Counted from the stretch's first letter, positions 35,599-44,910 are shown. The stretch is 64,000 nt of DNA from an uncultured Lachnospiraceae bacterium (GCA_910578345.1 CAJTRA010000005.1:62001-126000); one strand, 5' to 3'. Made by a program: numbers and translations. Notes: generated by a model not told the origin, from the letters alone.

Positions 35599-36033
35599 AT
35601 GATAGAACAGGATACGATCAGATTATTGCGGGAATGTGATGCAGGTATCAAAATGGGAGTAGCATCCATTGAGGAAGTGCTGGATTACGTGAACAGTGAT
35701 CAGTTTCGAAGGGAGCTTGTTGAATGCAGGGAAGGGCATATTAAGCTGCAGCACAAGATTCAGGAGCTTCTTCGTGAATATCACGATGAGGGAAAAGAAC
35801 CGAGTCCGATGGCAAAAGGAATGTCATGGATCAAGACGAATGTGAAACTCGTCATGAAAGAATCGGATGAGACGATCGCTGATCTGATGACAGACGGCTG
35901 TAATATGGGAGTAAAATCATTGAACAAGTATTTGAACCAATATAAGGCGGCTGATGAGAGATCGAAAGAGATTACGAAGAAGCTCAGTGATCTTGAGGAA
36001 AAACTGACGGTGGACATCAGAAAATTTTTATAG
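35599..36033 (+). CDS. Small helical protein, DUF2383/ferritin-like
   Basis: 144 residues, almost entirely helical and highly charged, with Glu/His spacing (EVLDYVNSDQFRRELVECREGHIKLQHKI) that suggests a four-helix bundle like DUF2383 or other ferritin-like small proteins. The metal-binding pairs are not certain. It follows rubrerythrin by 86 bases on the same strand, which hints at a shared stress role. A 15-bp hairpin follows the gene. The family match is by appearance only. Confidence 0.55.
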   Translation: MIEQDTIRLLRECDAGIKMGVASIEEVLDYVNSDQFRRELVECREGHIKLQHKIQELLREYHDEGKEPSPMAKGMSWIKTNVKLVMKESDETIADLMTDGCNMGVKSLNKYLNQYKAADERSKEITKKLSDLEEKLTVDIRKFL

Positions 36034-36072
36034 ATCCAGAATAGAAATACGGCGCGGGAATAACGGAAAAAT

Positions 36073-36117
36073 TTCAGGGGAATGTGAGATTGGACAGGGA
36101 GATCACATTCCCCTGAA
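36073..36117 (+). terminator. Hairpin after the DUF2383-like gene
   Basis: A perfect 15-bp stem (36073-36087 with 36103-36117) and a 15-base loop. There is no T run after it, so it may stabilise the mRNA end or be a weak terminator. Confidence 0.55.
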
Positions 36118-36159
36118 TGCATTATGAGAAGTGATCATGAAAAAATAAAAATAAAAAGA

Positions 36160-36210
36160 TTGACAGATTTTGGAAGATGCTATATTCTTAATAAGCAGAA
36201 CGTTTGTTCT
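36160..36210 (+). promoter_or_regulatory. Sigma-A promoter of the osmoprotectant operon with palindromic operator
   Basis: TTGACA (36160-36165), 17 bases, TATTCT (36183-36188). The expected start site falls at about 36195 and is covered by the perfect dyad AGAAC-gttt-GTTCT (36197-36210), a good operator candidate. Its GAAC-N4-GTTC core also resembles a LexA half-site pair. Confidence 0.75.
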
Positions 36211-36304
36211 TTCGCGAGGGCGCTTTCCGTGAAGGAAAGAATTGTACAGGGAATGACATAGGAGATGGATGTGTTTTCTGGAAATAGATAAGGGAGTTTT
36301 GCCT

Positions 36305-36940
36305 ATGCAGATATTACAGATCTTTTGGGAGAGAAGAGAGCTTTTTGCAACCTGTCTTCTGGAGCATGTCAGAATATCATTGACAGCGGTTCTGTGCGCA
36401 GGAATCCTTGGTATTTTGATGGGCACTCTAATCAGCAGACATAAAAGGGCGGCAAGTATTGTGTTAGGAATTGTGAATGTGATCTATACGGTGCCATCTA
36501 TTTCTCTGCTGGGGTTTTTGATTCCTTTTACCGGAATCGGGAACAGAACGGCGATTATTGCATTGACAGTCTATGGATTACTTCCGATTGTCAGGAACAC
36601 CTACACAGGGTTGACCAATGTGGATGCCAGTATTCTGGAAGTGGCGGAGGGGCTTGGATCAGATGCCGGACAGATGATGTTCAGGATTCGTTTTCCGATG
36701 GCGCTGCCTGTGATTATCAGTGGGTTCCGCAATATGGTGGTCATGATTATTGCCATGGGCGGGATTGCTTCCTTTATCGGAGCAGGAGGACTGGGAGTCG
36801 CTATTTACAGAGGCATCACCACTTATAATATGACATTGACAGCGGCTGGTTCCATATTGATCGCACTGCTTGCGCTGTTCAGCGACAGGCTGCTCTCTTT
36901 GGCAGAGAAGGCGGCGAACAGGAGGTATGGCATTGAGTAA
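36305..36940 (+). CDS. Osmoprotectant ABC transporter permease (OpuCB/ProW-like)
   Basis: 211 residues with about five membrane segments and the ABC inner-membrane coupling motif (EVAEGLGSDAGQMMFRIRFPMALP). This size and pattern match the permeases of glycine betaine/carnitine/choline transporters (OpuCB, OpuCD). Only one permease gene is present, so the channel may be a homodimer. The start at 36305 has GGAG eight bases upstream and gives a normal N-terminus; an upstream ATG at 36269 is also preceded by AGGAG and cannot be excluded. Confidence 0.88.
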   Translation: MQILQIFWERRELFATCLLEHVRISLTAVLCAGILGILMGTLISRHKRAASIVLGIVNVIYTVPSISLLGFLIPFTGIGNRTAIIALTVYGLLPIVRNTYTGLTNVDASILEVAEGLGSDAGQMMFRIRFPMALPVIISGFRNMVVMIIAMGGIASFIGAGGLGVAIYRGITTYNMTLTAAGSILIALLALFSDRLLSLAEKAANRRYGIE

Positions 36941-37658
36941 GGTGATAGAGATAAGAGACTGTACAGCCTCCTATGGAGAGAATGAAGTGTTGCATCGCGT
37001 TTCTCTTACCGTAGAACGGGGAGAGCTGGTGGTGATCATTGGGCCTTCCGGCTGTGGAAAGACGACGCTTCTCAAGATGATGAACGGTATTGTGAGGCCG
37101 ACGGAGGGAGAAGTGAGAGTCAATGGTGAGCAACTGTCTGAATGTGATCTGGTGGCCGTGCGCCGGCATATTGGGTATGCTGTACAGGGTGCGAAACTGT
37201 TTCCGCATATGACGGTCAGAGACAATATCTGTTATGTTCCTTCTCTGGAACAGAGAAGGCCGAAGGAGGAGAAGCAGAAACTGTCAGAGAAAATGCTGGA
37301 GCTGGTTCAGCTTCCAACGAATCTGGCAGACAGATTTCCAAGACAACTGTCGGGCGGACAGCAGCAGAGAGTGGGAATTGCACGTGCTATGGCGGCGGAT
37401 GCTGATATCTTATTAATGGACGAGCCTTTTGGCGCGGTGGATGAGATTACTCGGAGGGGACTGCAGGATGAGCTGCTTTCTTTGCAGAGAAAGACAGGGA
37501 TTACGATTGTGTTTATCACGCATGATATTGAAGAAGCCTTGAGACTTGGAAGCAGAATTCTGATTATGAAGGAGGGCGTGATCTGGCAGGAAGGGACAGG
37601 AGAGAGGCTGTTGGAATCACCGCGGGATGCTTTTGTGAGGAAGCTGATGCGCCGGTGA
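36933..37658 (+). CDS. Osmoprotectant ABC transporter ATP-binding protein
   Basis: About 241 residues. Walker A GPSGCGKTTLLKMMNG, signature LSGGQQQRVGIARA and Walker B ILLMDEPFGAVD are all intact. It belongs with OpuCA/ProV-type ATPases but ends without the C-terminal CBS domains that OpuCA uses to sense ionic strength. Start: a TTG at 36933 is seven bases after GGAGG, whereas the in-frame ATG at 36927 is only one base after it; TTG is preferred. It overlaps the permease stop. Confidence 0.88.
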   Translation: MSKVIEIRDCTASYGENEVLHRVSLTVERGELVVIIGPSGCGKTTLLKMMNGIVRPTEGEVRVNGEQLSECDLVAVRRHIGYAVQGAKLFPHMTVRDNICYVPSLEQRRPKEEKQKLSEKMLELVQLPTNLADRFPRQLSGGQQQRVGIARAMAADADILLMDEPFGAVDEITRRGLQDELLSLQRKTGITIVFITHDIEEALRLGSRILIMKEGVIWQEGTGERLLESPRDAFVRKLMRR

Positions 37659-37711
37659 TGGGAAGGAAATACAAGGAGCAGTTTAGGAATGAAAACAGGA
37701 GGAGACAGATT

Positions 37712-38620
37712 ATGAAAGAGAGAAAGCAATATTGGAACAGAGGCATGGTTTTATTGGTACTGGCGGTGATGATAGGCAGTCTGTGCGCTTGTGGGGAGAA
37801 GAAAACGATTCAGATCGCCTCTAAGCCCATGACGGAACAATATATTCTGACAGAGATTATCGCACAGTTGATCGAAGCGGAGACGTCGTATGAGACAGAG
37901 ATCACCAAAGGGGTAGGCGGCGGAACGACCAACATTCATCCCGCTTTAGTGAAAGGTGAGTTTGATCTGTATCCGGAGTATACCAGGACAGCCTGGCTGA
38001 ATGTTTTAAAGAAAGAAGAGATGGAGAAAGATGATGAGAAGCTGTACGCACAGCTTCAGACGGAATATGACGCGATGGGGCTGACCTGGGCGGGGCTATA
38101 TGGTTTTTCCAATACGTATGGCCTTGCGGTCAGACAGGAGACGGCGCAGCAGTATGGACTTACCACTTATTCTGATCTGGCGGCGGCCTCCGGGGAACTT
38201 ATTTTCGGCGGGAATCCGGATTATATCGAATTAGAGACGGGTTATCCCAGGCTTTGTGAAGCTTACCAGATGCAGTTTCAGGATGTGAAGCAGATGGAGA
38301 TTGCGCTGAAGTATGAGGCGTTAAAGAGTGGCGAGGTAGATGTGATCAATGCTTTTACAACAGACGCACAGCTTGCTGCCAATAACCTGGTATTGCTCAC
38401 TGATGATGGAAGTTTCTTTGAAACATTTGATGCAGGTACAATTGTGCGGAAGGAAGCCTTGGAGAAATACCCGGAACTGCAGGAAGTATTGGAGAAGCTG
38501 AACGGACTGATTTCGGAAGAGGAGATGCAGCAGATGAATTATGAGGTGGAAGTAAACGGGAAGGAAGATGTGGAAGTAGCAAGGCAGTTTCTGATTTCAA
38601 AAGGGCTGGTGAGGAAATAA
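37712..38620 (+). CDS. Osmoprotectant ABC transporter substrate-binding lipoprotein
   Basis: 302 residues. The N-terminus is a lipoprotein signal (hydrophobic MVLLVLAVMIGSLCAC, lipid-modified Cys in LCAC). The mature part has IQIASKPMTEQYILTEIIAQ and VGGGTTNIHPALVKGEFDLY, typical of OpuCC/OsmF-type proteins that bind choline, betaine or carnitine in an aromatic cage. GGAGGAG precedes the ATG at 37712; an earlier frame start at 37655 overlaps the ATPase gene. It completes a three-gene transporter operon. Confidence 0.9.
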   Translation: MKERKQYWNRGMVLLVLAVMIGSLCACGEKKTIQIASKPMTEQYILTEIIAQLIEAETSYETEITKGVGGGTTNIHPALVKGEFDLYPEYTRTAWLNVLKKEEMEKDDEKLYAQLQTEYDAMGLTWAGLYGFSNTYGLAVRQETAQQYGLTTYSDLAAASGELIFGGNPDYIELETGYPRLCEAYQMQFQDVKQMEIALKYEALKSGEVDVINAFTTDAQLAANNLVLLTDDGSFFETFDAGTIVRKEALEKYPELQEVLEKLNGLISEEEMQQMNYEVEVNGKEDVEVARQFLISKGLVRK

Positions 38621-38695
38621 CGATATACTGTCATACCTTCCGAATGGGTATGCGCCATGCAGAACCGAATCAATACAGGCATATAGGAGCAAGAC

Positions 38696-38732
38696 AAAAG
38701 ATGCGGAGCATGTTGAATGTCCGCATCTTTTG
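38696..38732. terminator. Bidirectional terminator between osmoprotectant operon and glgD
   Basis: A 12-bp stem (AAAAGATGCGGA, 38696-38707, with 38720-38731), 12-base loop, A run on the left and T run on the right. It lies between convergent genes. Confidence 0.85.
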
Positions 38733-38749
38733 TAGTGTATTGAACTGGT

Positions 38750-39895
38750 TTATACGACTTTGAACTTCTCAATATAAACAGGGAAAGTATCAGTGCCTTT
38801 CATCTCTTTGCCGGCTGTGATCGTCACATTCTTGTCAGTGATAAGATATTCTACGTCGGCACCCGCTTCTATTACGGTATCCTGCATCAGGATACAATTC
38901 TTAACTTTTGCGCCTTTCCCAATCTTGACGCCGCGGAAGATCACGCTGTTCTCCACTTCGCCTTCTACCACGCAGCCATCAGCCATCATGACATTCTGAA
39001 CTTTCGCGCCATCCTTATAGTGAGTCGGATTATCGCCGCGGATCTTCGTATAGATGGGAGCAGCCGAGAAGAGAGCATCCAGATTGTAATCGTCCAGAAG
39101 TTTCATGTTCTCCTCGAAATAGCTCTTCATACCACTGATCCGTGCTACATAGCCGTCATACTTGTAAGCCTGTACATTCAGTTTGCTAAGCTGAGGCATG
39201 ATGACATCGCGCATAAAGAAGGGACGTCCCTGGATATAAGCGTCATTCACGATATCAATCAACAATTCTCTGTCAACGACGAAGATATTCATGGACATCT
39301 TCTGTACGCCGTCCGTCTTCGGGTTGATATACACCTTCTTAAGCCGTCCGTCTTCTACATCAAAAGTATAGTAGAAGATTCTGTCATTGGTCGGATAATT
39401 CAAGAGTTCTTCAGGAATTTCCTGTTCATTGTAGGCAATCGTCATATCTGCGCCGCTGTCCATATGTGCCTGCAGCATAGCGCCGAAGTCAAAGTTAACT
39501 ACGACATTGGTATCCGACATGATCACGTATTTTTCTTTCTGGTCTCTTAAGAAGTCCAGGAGATTTGCCAGAGCGCTTGCACGTCCCACATAAGGGCCGC
39601 CGACTTCCTTCTCTGCAAAGGGAGGGAAGATGTGCAGGCCGCCGTTCTTGCGCACTAGATCCCACTCACGACCAGAACCTAAGTGATCCATCAGAGAGTG
39701 ATAGTTCTTGTTGACGACAACAGAGATATTGTCAATACCAGAATGTGTCATACTGGACAGGATAAAGTCGATGATACGGTAACGGCTGGCAAAAGGAATG
39801 GAAGCCATCAAACGCACACTGACCAGTTCCGGAACCAGGGCATCATAACTGTTAGGGAAAATAATACCAACTACACTAGTGTTTGATTTTACCAT
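38750..39895 (-). CDS. glgD: GlgD, regulatory-type ADP-glucose pyrophosphorylase subunit
   Basis: 381 residues, a nucleotidyltransferase homologue (VGIIFPNSYDALVPELVSVRLM, ASIPFASRYRIIDFIL, MSDTNVVVNFDF) followed by a left-handed beta-helix (VVEGEVENSVIFRGVKIGKGAKVKN). The glycine-rich nucleotide loop GGGxGxR of the catalytic subunit is missing, as expected for GlgD of Bacillota, which partners GlgC in making ADP-glucose for glycogen. It overlaps the end of glgC by seven bases. Confidence 0.93.
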   Translation of the reverse strand: MVKSNTSVVGIIFPNSYDALVPELVSVRLMASIPFASRYRIIDFILSSMTHSGIDNISVVVNKNYHSLMDHLGSGREWDLVRKNGGLHIFPPFAEKEVGGPYVGRASALANLLDFLRDQKEKYVIMSDTNVVVNFDFGAMLQAHMDSGADMTIAYNEQEIPEELLNYPTNDRIFYYTFDVEDGRLKKVYINPKTDGVQKMSMNIFVVDRELLIDIVNDAYIQGRPFFMRDVIMPQLSKLNVQAYKYDGYVARISGMKSYFEENMKLLDDYNLDALFSAAPIYTKIRGDNPTHYKDGAKVQNVMMADGCVVEGEVENSVIFRGVKIGKGAKVKNCILMQDTVIEAGADVEYLITDKNVTITAGKEMKGTDTFPVYIEKFKVV

Positions 39896-41097
39896 TGCTC
39901 TTCACCACCTTCTACATTATTTCTGACCATGGCATTAGGGCCTACCACGGCATTTTCACCGATCGTAACGCCAGAACCGACGGTTGCTACGCCATTCTCA
40001 TCGCCAGAAGGCATTGCGCCTACCACCGCGTTCTCACAGATTGTTACCTTCTCAGCAACGATACAATGCTTCACCACAGCGCCTGCCTTGACAGTGGTGC
40101 CGCCCATCAGGACTGCATCTTCTATGACTGCGCCGGCTTCTACTTTCACACCGCCGAAGAGGATAGAATGTTTCACAGTACCTTTGATTCGACAACCGTC
40201 TGTGATCATAGAATTCTCTACGACTGCGCCAGGGTTGATCTTATGACCGGTCATGCCGGCGTTGCGGCTGTAGATCTTCCAATTCTCATCGAAAAGATTG
40301 ATGCCGCTGTGTTCAGGATCCAGTACTTCCATGTTCGCTTCCCATAAAGAAGCAATGGTTCCAACGTCTTTCCAGTAGCCATTGAAGTGATAAGCGTACA
40401 TCTGCCGTTGATCGCGTAAAAGGTTAGGAATGATATTGTTGCCAAAGTCATTTGCGGAATTCGGGTCAGCCTCATCCTCCTCAAGATACTGTTTTAAGAT
40501 ATCCCAGTTGAAGATATAGATACCCATCGAAGCAAGGTTGGACTTCGGGTTCTTCGGCTTCTCCTGGAATTCAGTGATCTTATCGTTCTCATCCGCTACC
40601 ATCAGACCAAAACGAGGCGCTTCCTCCCATGGCACTTCCATAACAGCGACACTGAATTCTGCATTCTTCTCCTTGTGGAATTTCAGGAAATCGCTGTAAT
40701 CCTGCTTGCAGATCTGATCACCGGAAAGAATGATGACATACTTCGGGTCATAACGTTCGATAAAGGATATATTCTGATAGATCGCGTTGGCTGTGCCTTT
40801 ATACCAGTCCGAGCCGTGTGCTTTCTGATAGGGCGGCAGTACGTGTACGCCTCCATAAAGACGGTCCAGATCCCAGGGCTGTCCGTTGCCTATGTACTCA
40901 TTTAATTCCAGCGGCTGATACTGGGTCAGGATTCCTACAGTATCAATGCCTGAATTGACGCAGTTAGAAAGCGGAAAGTCGATGATACGATATTTACCGC
41001 CAAAAGGAACTGCCGGTTTTGCAAGCTTCTCGGTCAGCGCGTACAGACGGGAACCCTGTCCGCCGGCGAGAAGCATTGCAATCATTTCTTTTGCCAT
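39889..41097 (-). CDS. glgC: GlgC, glucose-1-phosphate adenylyltransferase
   Basis: 402 residues. MLLAGGQGSRLYALTEKLAKP is the catalytic nucleotide loop; FGGKYRIIDFPLSNCVNSGI, GTANAIYQN, ILSGDQICKQDY and WKDVGTI are family landmarks, with a beta-helix C-terminus. It makes ADP-glucose from ATP and glucose-1-phosphate, the first committed step of glycogen synthesis. The start at 41097 is fixed by AAGGAGG upstream; 17 upstream codons are in frame but unsupported. First gene of the glgC-glgD operon. Confidence 0.95.
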   Translation of the reverse strand: MAKEMIAMLLAGGQGSRLYALTEKLAKPAVPFGGKYRIIDFPLSNCVNSGIDTVGILTQYQPLELNEYIGNGQPWDLDRLYGGVHVLPPYQKAHGSDWYKGTANAIYQNISFIERYDPKYVIILSGDQICKQDYSDFLKFHKEKNAEFSVAVMEVPWEEAPRFGLMVADENDKITEFQEKPKNPKSNLASMGIYIFNWDILKQYLEEDEADPNSANDFGNNIIPNLLRDQRQMYAYHFNGYWKDVGTIASLWEANMEVLDPEHSGINLFDENWKIYSRNAGMTGHKINPGAVVENSMITDGCRIKGTVKHSILFGGVKVEAGAVIEDAVLMGGTTVKAGAVVKHCIVAEKVTICENAVVGAMPSGDENGVATVGSGVTIGENAVVGPNAMVRNNVEGGEEQW

Positions 41098-41435
41098 ATT
41101 ACTATTCCTCCTTTTAAACTTTATAAAAAGATTATATAACAAAATCATGGAAAATAATAGAAAAATCAGAAAAAAGTCGAAGAAAATTATTGTTTTTTCC
41201 TATTGACATTTCGAAAAAACTGTGAATGAATGAAAATATGGATATTTTTTGCTGGAGAAGACGCAAAAAATGGTCTTAAGTGTGAGTCACAGGACAAGAA
41301 ACATTTTCGGTTGCCCACAAAATTTATCAATGATAAAATAGAGTCATATCTTAAAGAAAAATTTCGTTTCCGGCTCTGCAAAAGCTTCCGTATATGGCTT
41401 TGGCAGGAGTCGGAAACAGAAAAAGGAGTATCTAC
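41098..41435. other. Divergent intergenic region glgC / hypB
   Basis: 338 AT-rich bases. Minus strand: glgC leader and -10. Plus strand: TTGACA at about 41203 with a weak ATGAAT 17 bases later could serve hypB. A 69-codon frame at 41230-41439 lacks a ribosome site and is not called. Composition changes sharply to GC-rich once hypB begins. Confidence 0.5.
41131..41136 (-). promoter_or_regulatory. Putative -10 element for glgC-glgD
   Basis: TATAAT on the minus strand 35 bases before the glgC start. No convincing -35 hexamer sits 16-18 bases upstream, so the promoter is tentative. Confidence 0.45.
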
Positions 41436-42107
41436 ATGAAAGAAGTTAGAATATTGGAGATCAAACAGAGCGTCTTTGCGGATAACGACAGACAGGCCGA
41501 ACTTCTGCGGCAGGAACTGAAGAAGAAGAAGCTCTGCCTGTTAAACCTCATGTCTTCGCCGGGATCCGGCAAGACCACCACGCTGATGCGGACCATAGAG
41601 GCGCTGAAAGATACGTATAGGATCGGCGTTATGGAGGCGGATATCGATTCCGATGTGGATGCCCGGACGATTTCTGAGTCCGGGGCGCGCGTCATTCAGC
41701 TACATACCGGCGGGATGTGCCATCTGGACGCGGAGATGACCAGACAGGGACTGGAAGGACTGGATCCGGCTGAGCTTGACCTGGTGATCCTGGAGAATGT
41801 AGGGAATCTGGTATGTCCGGCGGAGTTTGACACGGGGGCGGTGAAGAATGCCATGATCCTGTCGGTGCCGGAGGGGCATGACAAGCCGCTCAAGTACCCG
41901 TTGATGTTCTCTGTCTGCGATGTGGTGCTGGTGAATAAGATCGACGTGCTGCCCTATTTTGACTTCGATCTGGAGAAGTGCCGGGAATATGTACACAGGC
42001 GCAATCCGCAGGCCAGGGTCATCCCGGTCTGCGCTAAGACAGGGGAAGGGATACAGGAGTGGACGGACTGGCTGTCGGAGCAGGTGAGAGACTGGAACGG
42101 TTTGTGA
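41436..42107 (+). CDS. hypB: HypB, nickel-insertion GTPase
   Basis: 223 residues. P-loop SSPGSGKTTT, the metal-site GGMCHLDAEM (Cys-His), LVNKIDVLPYF as the NKxD base-specificity motif and ENVGNLVCPAEFD identify HypB. It delivers nickel, with HypA, to [NiFe] hydrogenase or another nickel enzyme in a GTP-dependent step. There is no His-rich nickel store at the N-terminus. AAAAGGAG precedes the ATG at 41436. No hydrogenase structural gene or other hyp gene except hypA is in the window. Confidence 0.93.
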   Translation: MKEVRILEIKQSVFADNDRQAELLRQELKKKKLCLLNLMSSPGSGKTTTLMRTIEALKDTYRIGVMEADIDSDVDARTISESGARVIQLHTGGMCHLDAEMTRQGLEGLDPAELDLVILENVGNLVCPAEFDTGAVKNAMILSVPEGHDKPLKYPLMFSVCDVVLVNKIDVLPYFDFDLEKCREYVHRRNPQARVIPVCAKTGEGIQEWTDWLSEQVRDWNGL

Positions 42108-42129
42108 AAGGAAGGGACAGGAGAGGGAT

Positions 42130-44910
42130 ATGGAGAGAAAACTGGACAAGGAGAAATATCCGGAATACGTTTATCCGGTACATAAGCCGGATCACAGTGG
42201 GCCGGAGCGGGAGAGCATCGTCAAACTGGGCAAGATGATCACGGACAGAATTCCCCAGAAGCTGGGAATTAAGAAAATCACGCGGGACGATCCGGAGTAT
42301 TGGGGACTGGCCGGTGTGGTGACCGACGAGGAGGCGCAGATTGCGCTGAAAATGGGCGTGCGTAAGCCGAAAACTCTGCCGGAAATGGTGAAGCTTACGG
42401 GAATCCCGGCCAGGGAACTGGAACCGAAGCTGCAGGAGATGTCGGTCAAGGGGATTTTGGAATACAACTGGGAGAATCCACGGCGGGAGAAACAATATGT
42501 GCTGCCCATGTTTGTACCAGGTTCGGGAGAATTTTTCAATATGAACAATCGTGTGATCGAGGAGCATCCGGAGGTGACGCTGTTCTTCGAACATATGTCG
42601 AGATTACCGCTAGAGCATGTGACGCCTTTCGTGGGGGAGGGCGGCAACGGGATCGGTATGCATGTCATTCCGGTGGAGAAGGCCATCGAGATGGAGAGCG
42701 AATCGATCAATCTGGAGCATATCTCTTACTGGCTTTCGAAGTACGAGGGTAAGTACGCGGCAAGTCCCTGTTCCTGCCGGCGTTCCAGGCTGAAGCATGA
42801 CGAGGGCTGCGCGGATGATCCGGAGGGCTGGTGCGTGGCAGTGGGTGATATGGCGGACTATGTGGTGGAGACCCAGAAGGACGGGCGTTATATCACGAAG
42901 GAAGAGGCACTGGAGATCTTCCGGCAGGCGGAGGAGAACGGCTTCGTTCATCAGATCACGAATATTGACGGCGCCAATAAGATCTTCGCCATCTGTAACT
43001 GCAATGTGAATGTGTGCTATGCGCTGCGCACCTCGCAGCTTTTCAACACGCCCAATATGTCCCGTTCGGCCTATATTGCGAAGGTGGATAAGGATAAATG
43101 CGTGGCCTGCGGCAAATGTGTGGAGTCCTGTCCGGCGGGTGCGGTGAAGCTGGGACAGAAATTGTGCCGGAAGGACGGCAGCGAGGTCACTTATCCGAAG
43201 ATGCCGCTTCCCCAGGAACAGAAGTGGGGAGAGCATATGTGGACCCATAATTACCGGGATGTGAACAGGATCAACTGTTACGATACCGGTACGGCTCCCT
43301 GTAAGGCGGCCTGTCCGGCTCATATCGCGGTGCAGGGTTATCTGAAACTGGCAAAGGAAGGGCGCTATGGGGAGGCGCTGGCGCTGATCAAGAAAGACAA
43401 TCCGCTGCCGGCCGTCTGCGGACGTATCTGCAACAGACGTTGTGAGGACGCCTGCACCCGCGGCACGCTGGATGAGGCGGTGGCCATCGATGCGGTGAAG
43501 CGCTTCGTGGCGGAGCTGGATCTGCACGCCGAGACGCGTTATATCCCGAAGAAGGTGGTGCCATCCTTAAAGGGCGGTTTCGAGGAGAAGATTGCTATTG
43601 TAGGAGCCGGCCCGGCGGGGCTTTCCTGCGCGTATTTCCTGGCGGAGAAGGGCTACCGGCCCACCATTTTTGAGAAAAACGAGAAGCCTGGCGGTATGCT
43701 GACCTACGGGGTCCCGTCCTATAAGCTGGAAAAGGATCTGATCGAGGCGGAGATTGAGGGCATAAAGGCCATGGGCGTGGAGATCAGATGCGGCGTGGAA
43801 GTGGGGAAGGACGTTACCATCAATCAGTTGCGGGCGCAGGGCTATAAGGGATTCTATCTTGCCATCGGCTGTCAGGGCGGCAGGAAGCCCGGTGTGCCGG
43901 GTGAGGATGCGGCCGGAGTCTATACGGCAGTGGAATTCTTAAGAGAAGCCGGCCAGAAGGAAGGATTCGATCTGGGCGGCGATGTGGTCGTCGTGGGCGG
44001 CGGCAATGTGGCCATCGACGCGGCCAGGGTAAGCACCCGCTGCGGGGATGGCAAGGTATCCATGTTCTGTCTGGAGAACCGGGATGAGATGCCGGCCAGC
44101 AGGGAGGAGATCCTGGAGGCGACCGAAGAGCATGTGGACATCCATAACGGCTGGGGACCGAAGGAGATCCTGAAGGAGAACGGCAGGGTGGTCGGCGTGG
44201 TATTTCAGAAATGTACCCGCGTCTTTGATGACAACCACAGATTTGCGCCGGTCTATGATGAGGAAGAGACGATGACGGCAGCCTGCTCGGCGGTGATCTT
44301 TAGTGTGGGGCAGGGAATCGTATGGGACGACCTGTTACAGGGCACGAAGGTGGCGCTTCGGCCAAACGGCGGCGCGATTGCGGACAGCCTGACGTATCAG
44401 ACGGCGGAGCCGGATATCTTCGTGGGCGGCGATGTGTATACAGGGCCGAAGTTCGCCATTGACGCCATCGCGGCAGGCAGAGAGGGTGCCGTTTCCCTAC
44501 ATCGTTTCGTGCATGAGCACTGTACGCTGACGATCGGCAGGAACAGGAGAGATTTCATCGAACTGGATAAGGAGAATCTCTTTATTGCCAGCTATGACAA
44601 TACGGACAGACAGCGGCCAGAGAAAGCAGAGGAAGCGCAGGCGCGTTCCTTCCGTGATCTTTCCAACACGCTGACGGAGGAACAGGTGAAGGCGGAGACG
44701 TCCCGCTGCCTGGGCTGCGGCGCATCGGTGGTGGATCCCAATAAGTGTATCGGCTGCGGGATCTGTACGACGAAATGCGTCTTTGACGCCATCAGCCTGC
44801 ATCGTGAACTGCCGGGCTGCTCGGAGATGGTCAGATCGGAGGATAAGCTGAAATATGTGCTGCCCAATATGGTCAAACAGTCTTTGAAGATCAAGTTTAA
44901 GAAGAATTAG
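42130..44910 (+). CDS. Large FAD-dependent Fe-S oxidoreductase (GltD-like core)
   Basis: 926 residues in at least three parts. Residues 1-310 form a Cys-rich region (SPCSCRRSRLKHDEGC and AICNCNVNVC), then a ferredoxin motif CVACGKCVESCPAG near 322. From about 385 there is a GltD-like module: CKAACPAHIAVQGYL and CGRICNRRCEDAC cluster ligands, FAD loop IVGAGPAGLSCAYFLAEKG near 490, and NAD(P)H loop VVVGGGNVAIDAARV near 620. The C-terminus adds CLGCG and CIGCGICTTKC near 872. It should pass electrons between NAD(P)H, FAD and several 4Fe-4S clusters; the end acceptor is unknown. It lies between hypB and hypA. Confidence 0.85.
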   Translation: MERKLDKEKYPEYVYPVHKPDHSGPERESIVKLGKMITDRIPQKLGIKKITRDDPEYWGLAGVVTDEEAQIALKMGVRKPKTLPEMVKLTGIPARELEPKLQEMSVKGILEYNWENPRREKQYVLPMFVPGSGEFFNMNNRVIEEHPEVTLFFEHMSRLPLEHVTPFVGEGGNGIGMHVIPVEKAIEMESESINLEHISYWLSKYEGKYAASPCSCRRSRLKHDEGCADDPEGWCVAVGDMADYVVETQKDGRYITKEEALEIFRQAEENGFVHQITNIDGANKIFAICNCNVNVCYALRTSQLFNTPNMSRSAYIAKVDKDKCVACGKCVESCPAGAVKLGQKLCRKDGSEVTYPKMPLPQEQKWGEHMWTHNYRDVNRINCYDTGTAPCKAACPAHIAVQGYLKLAKEGRYGEALALIKKDNPLPAVCGRICNRRCEDACTRGTLDEAVAIDAVKRFVAELDLHAETRYIPKKVVPSLKGGFEEKIAIVGAGPAGLSCAYFLAEKGYRPTIFEKNEKPGGMLTYGVPSYKLEKDLIEAEIEGIKAMGVEIRCGVEVGKDVTINQLRAQGYKGFYLAIGCQGGRKPGVPGEDAAGVYTAVEFLREAGQKEGFDLGGDVVVVGGGNVAIDAARVSTRCGDGKVSMFCLENRDEMPASREEILEATEEHVDIHNGWGPKEILKENGRVVGVVFQKCTRVFDDNHRFAPVYDEEETMTAACSAVIFSVGQGIVWDDLLQGTKVALRPNGGAIADSLTYQTAEPDIFVGGDVYTGPKFAIDAIAAGREGAVSLHRFVHEHCTLTIGRNRRDFIELDKENLFIASYDNTDRQRPEKAEEAQARSFRDLSNTLTEEQVKAETSRCLGCGASVVDPNKCIGCGICTTKCVFDAISLHRELPGCSEMVRSEDKLKYVLPNMVKQSLKIKFKKN

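Noticed and set aside
41230..41439. 69-codon frame upstream of hypB
   Set aside because: No ribosome site or recognisable motif, and it runs into the hypB start.
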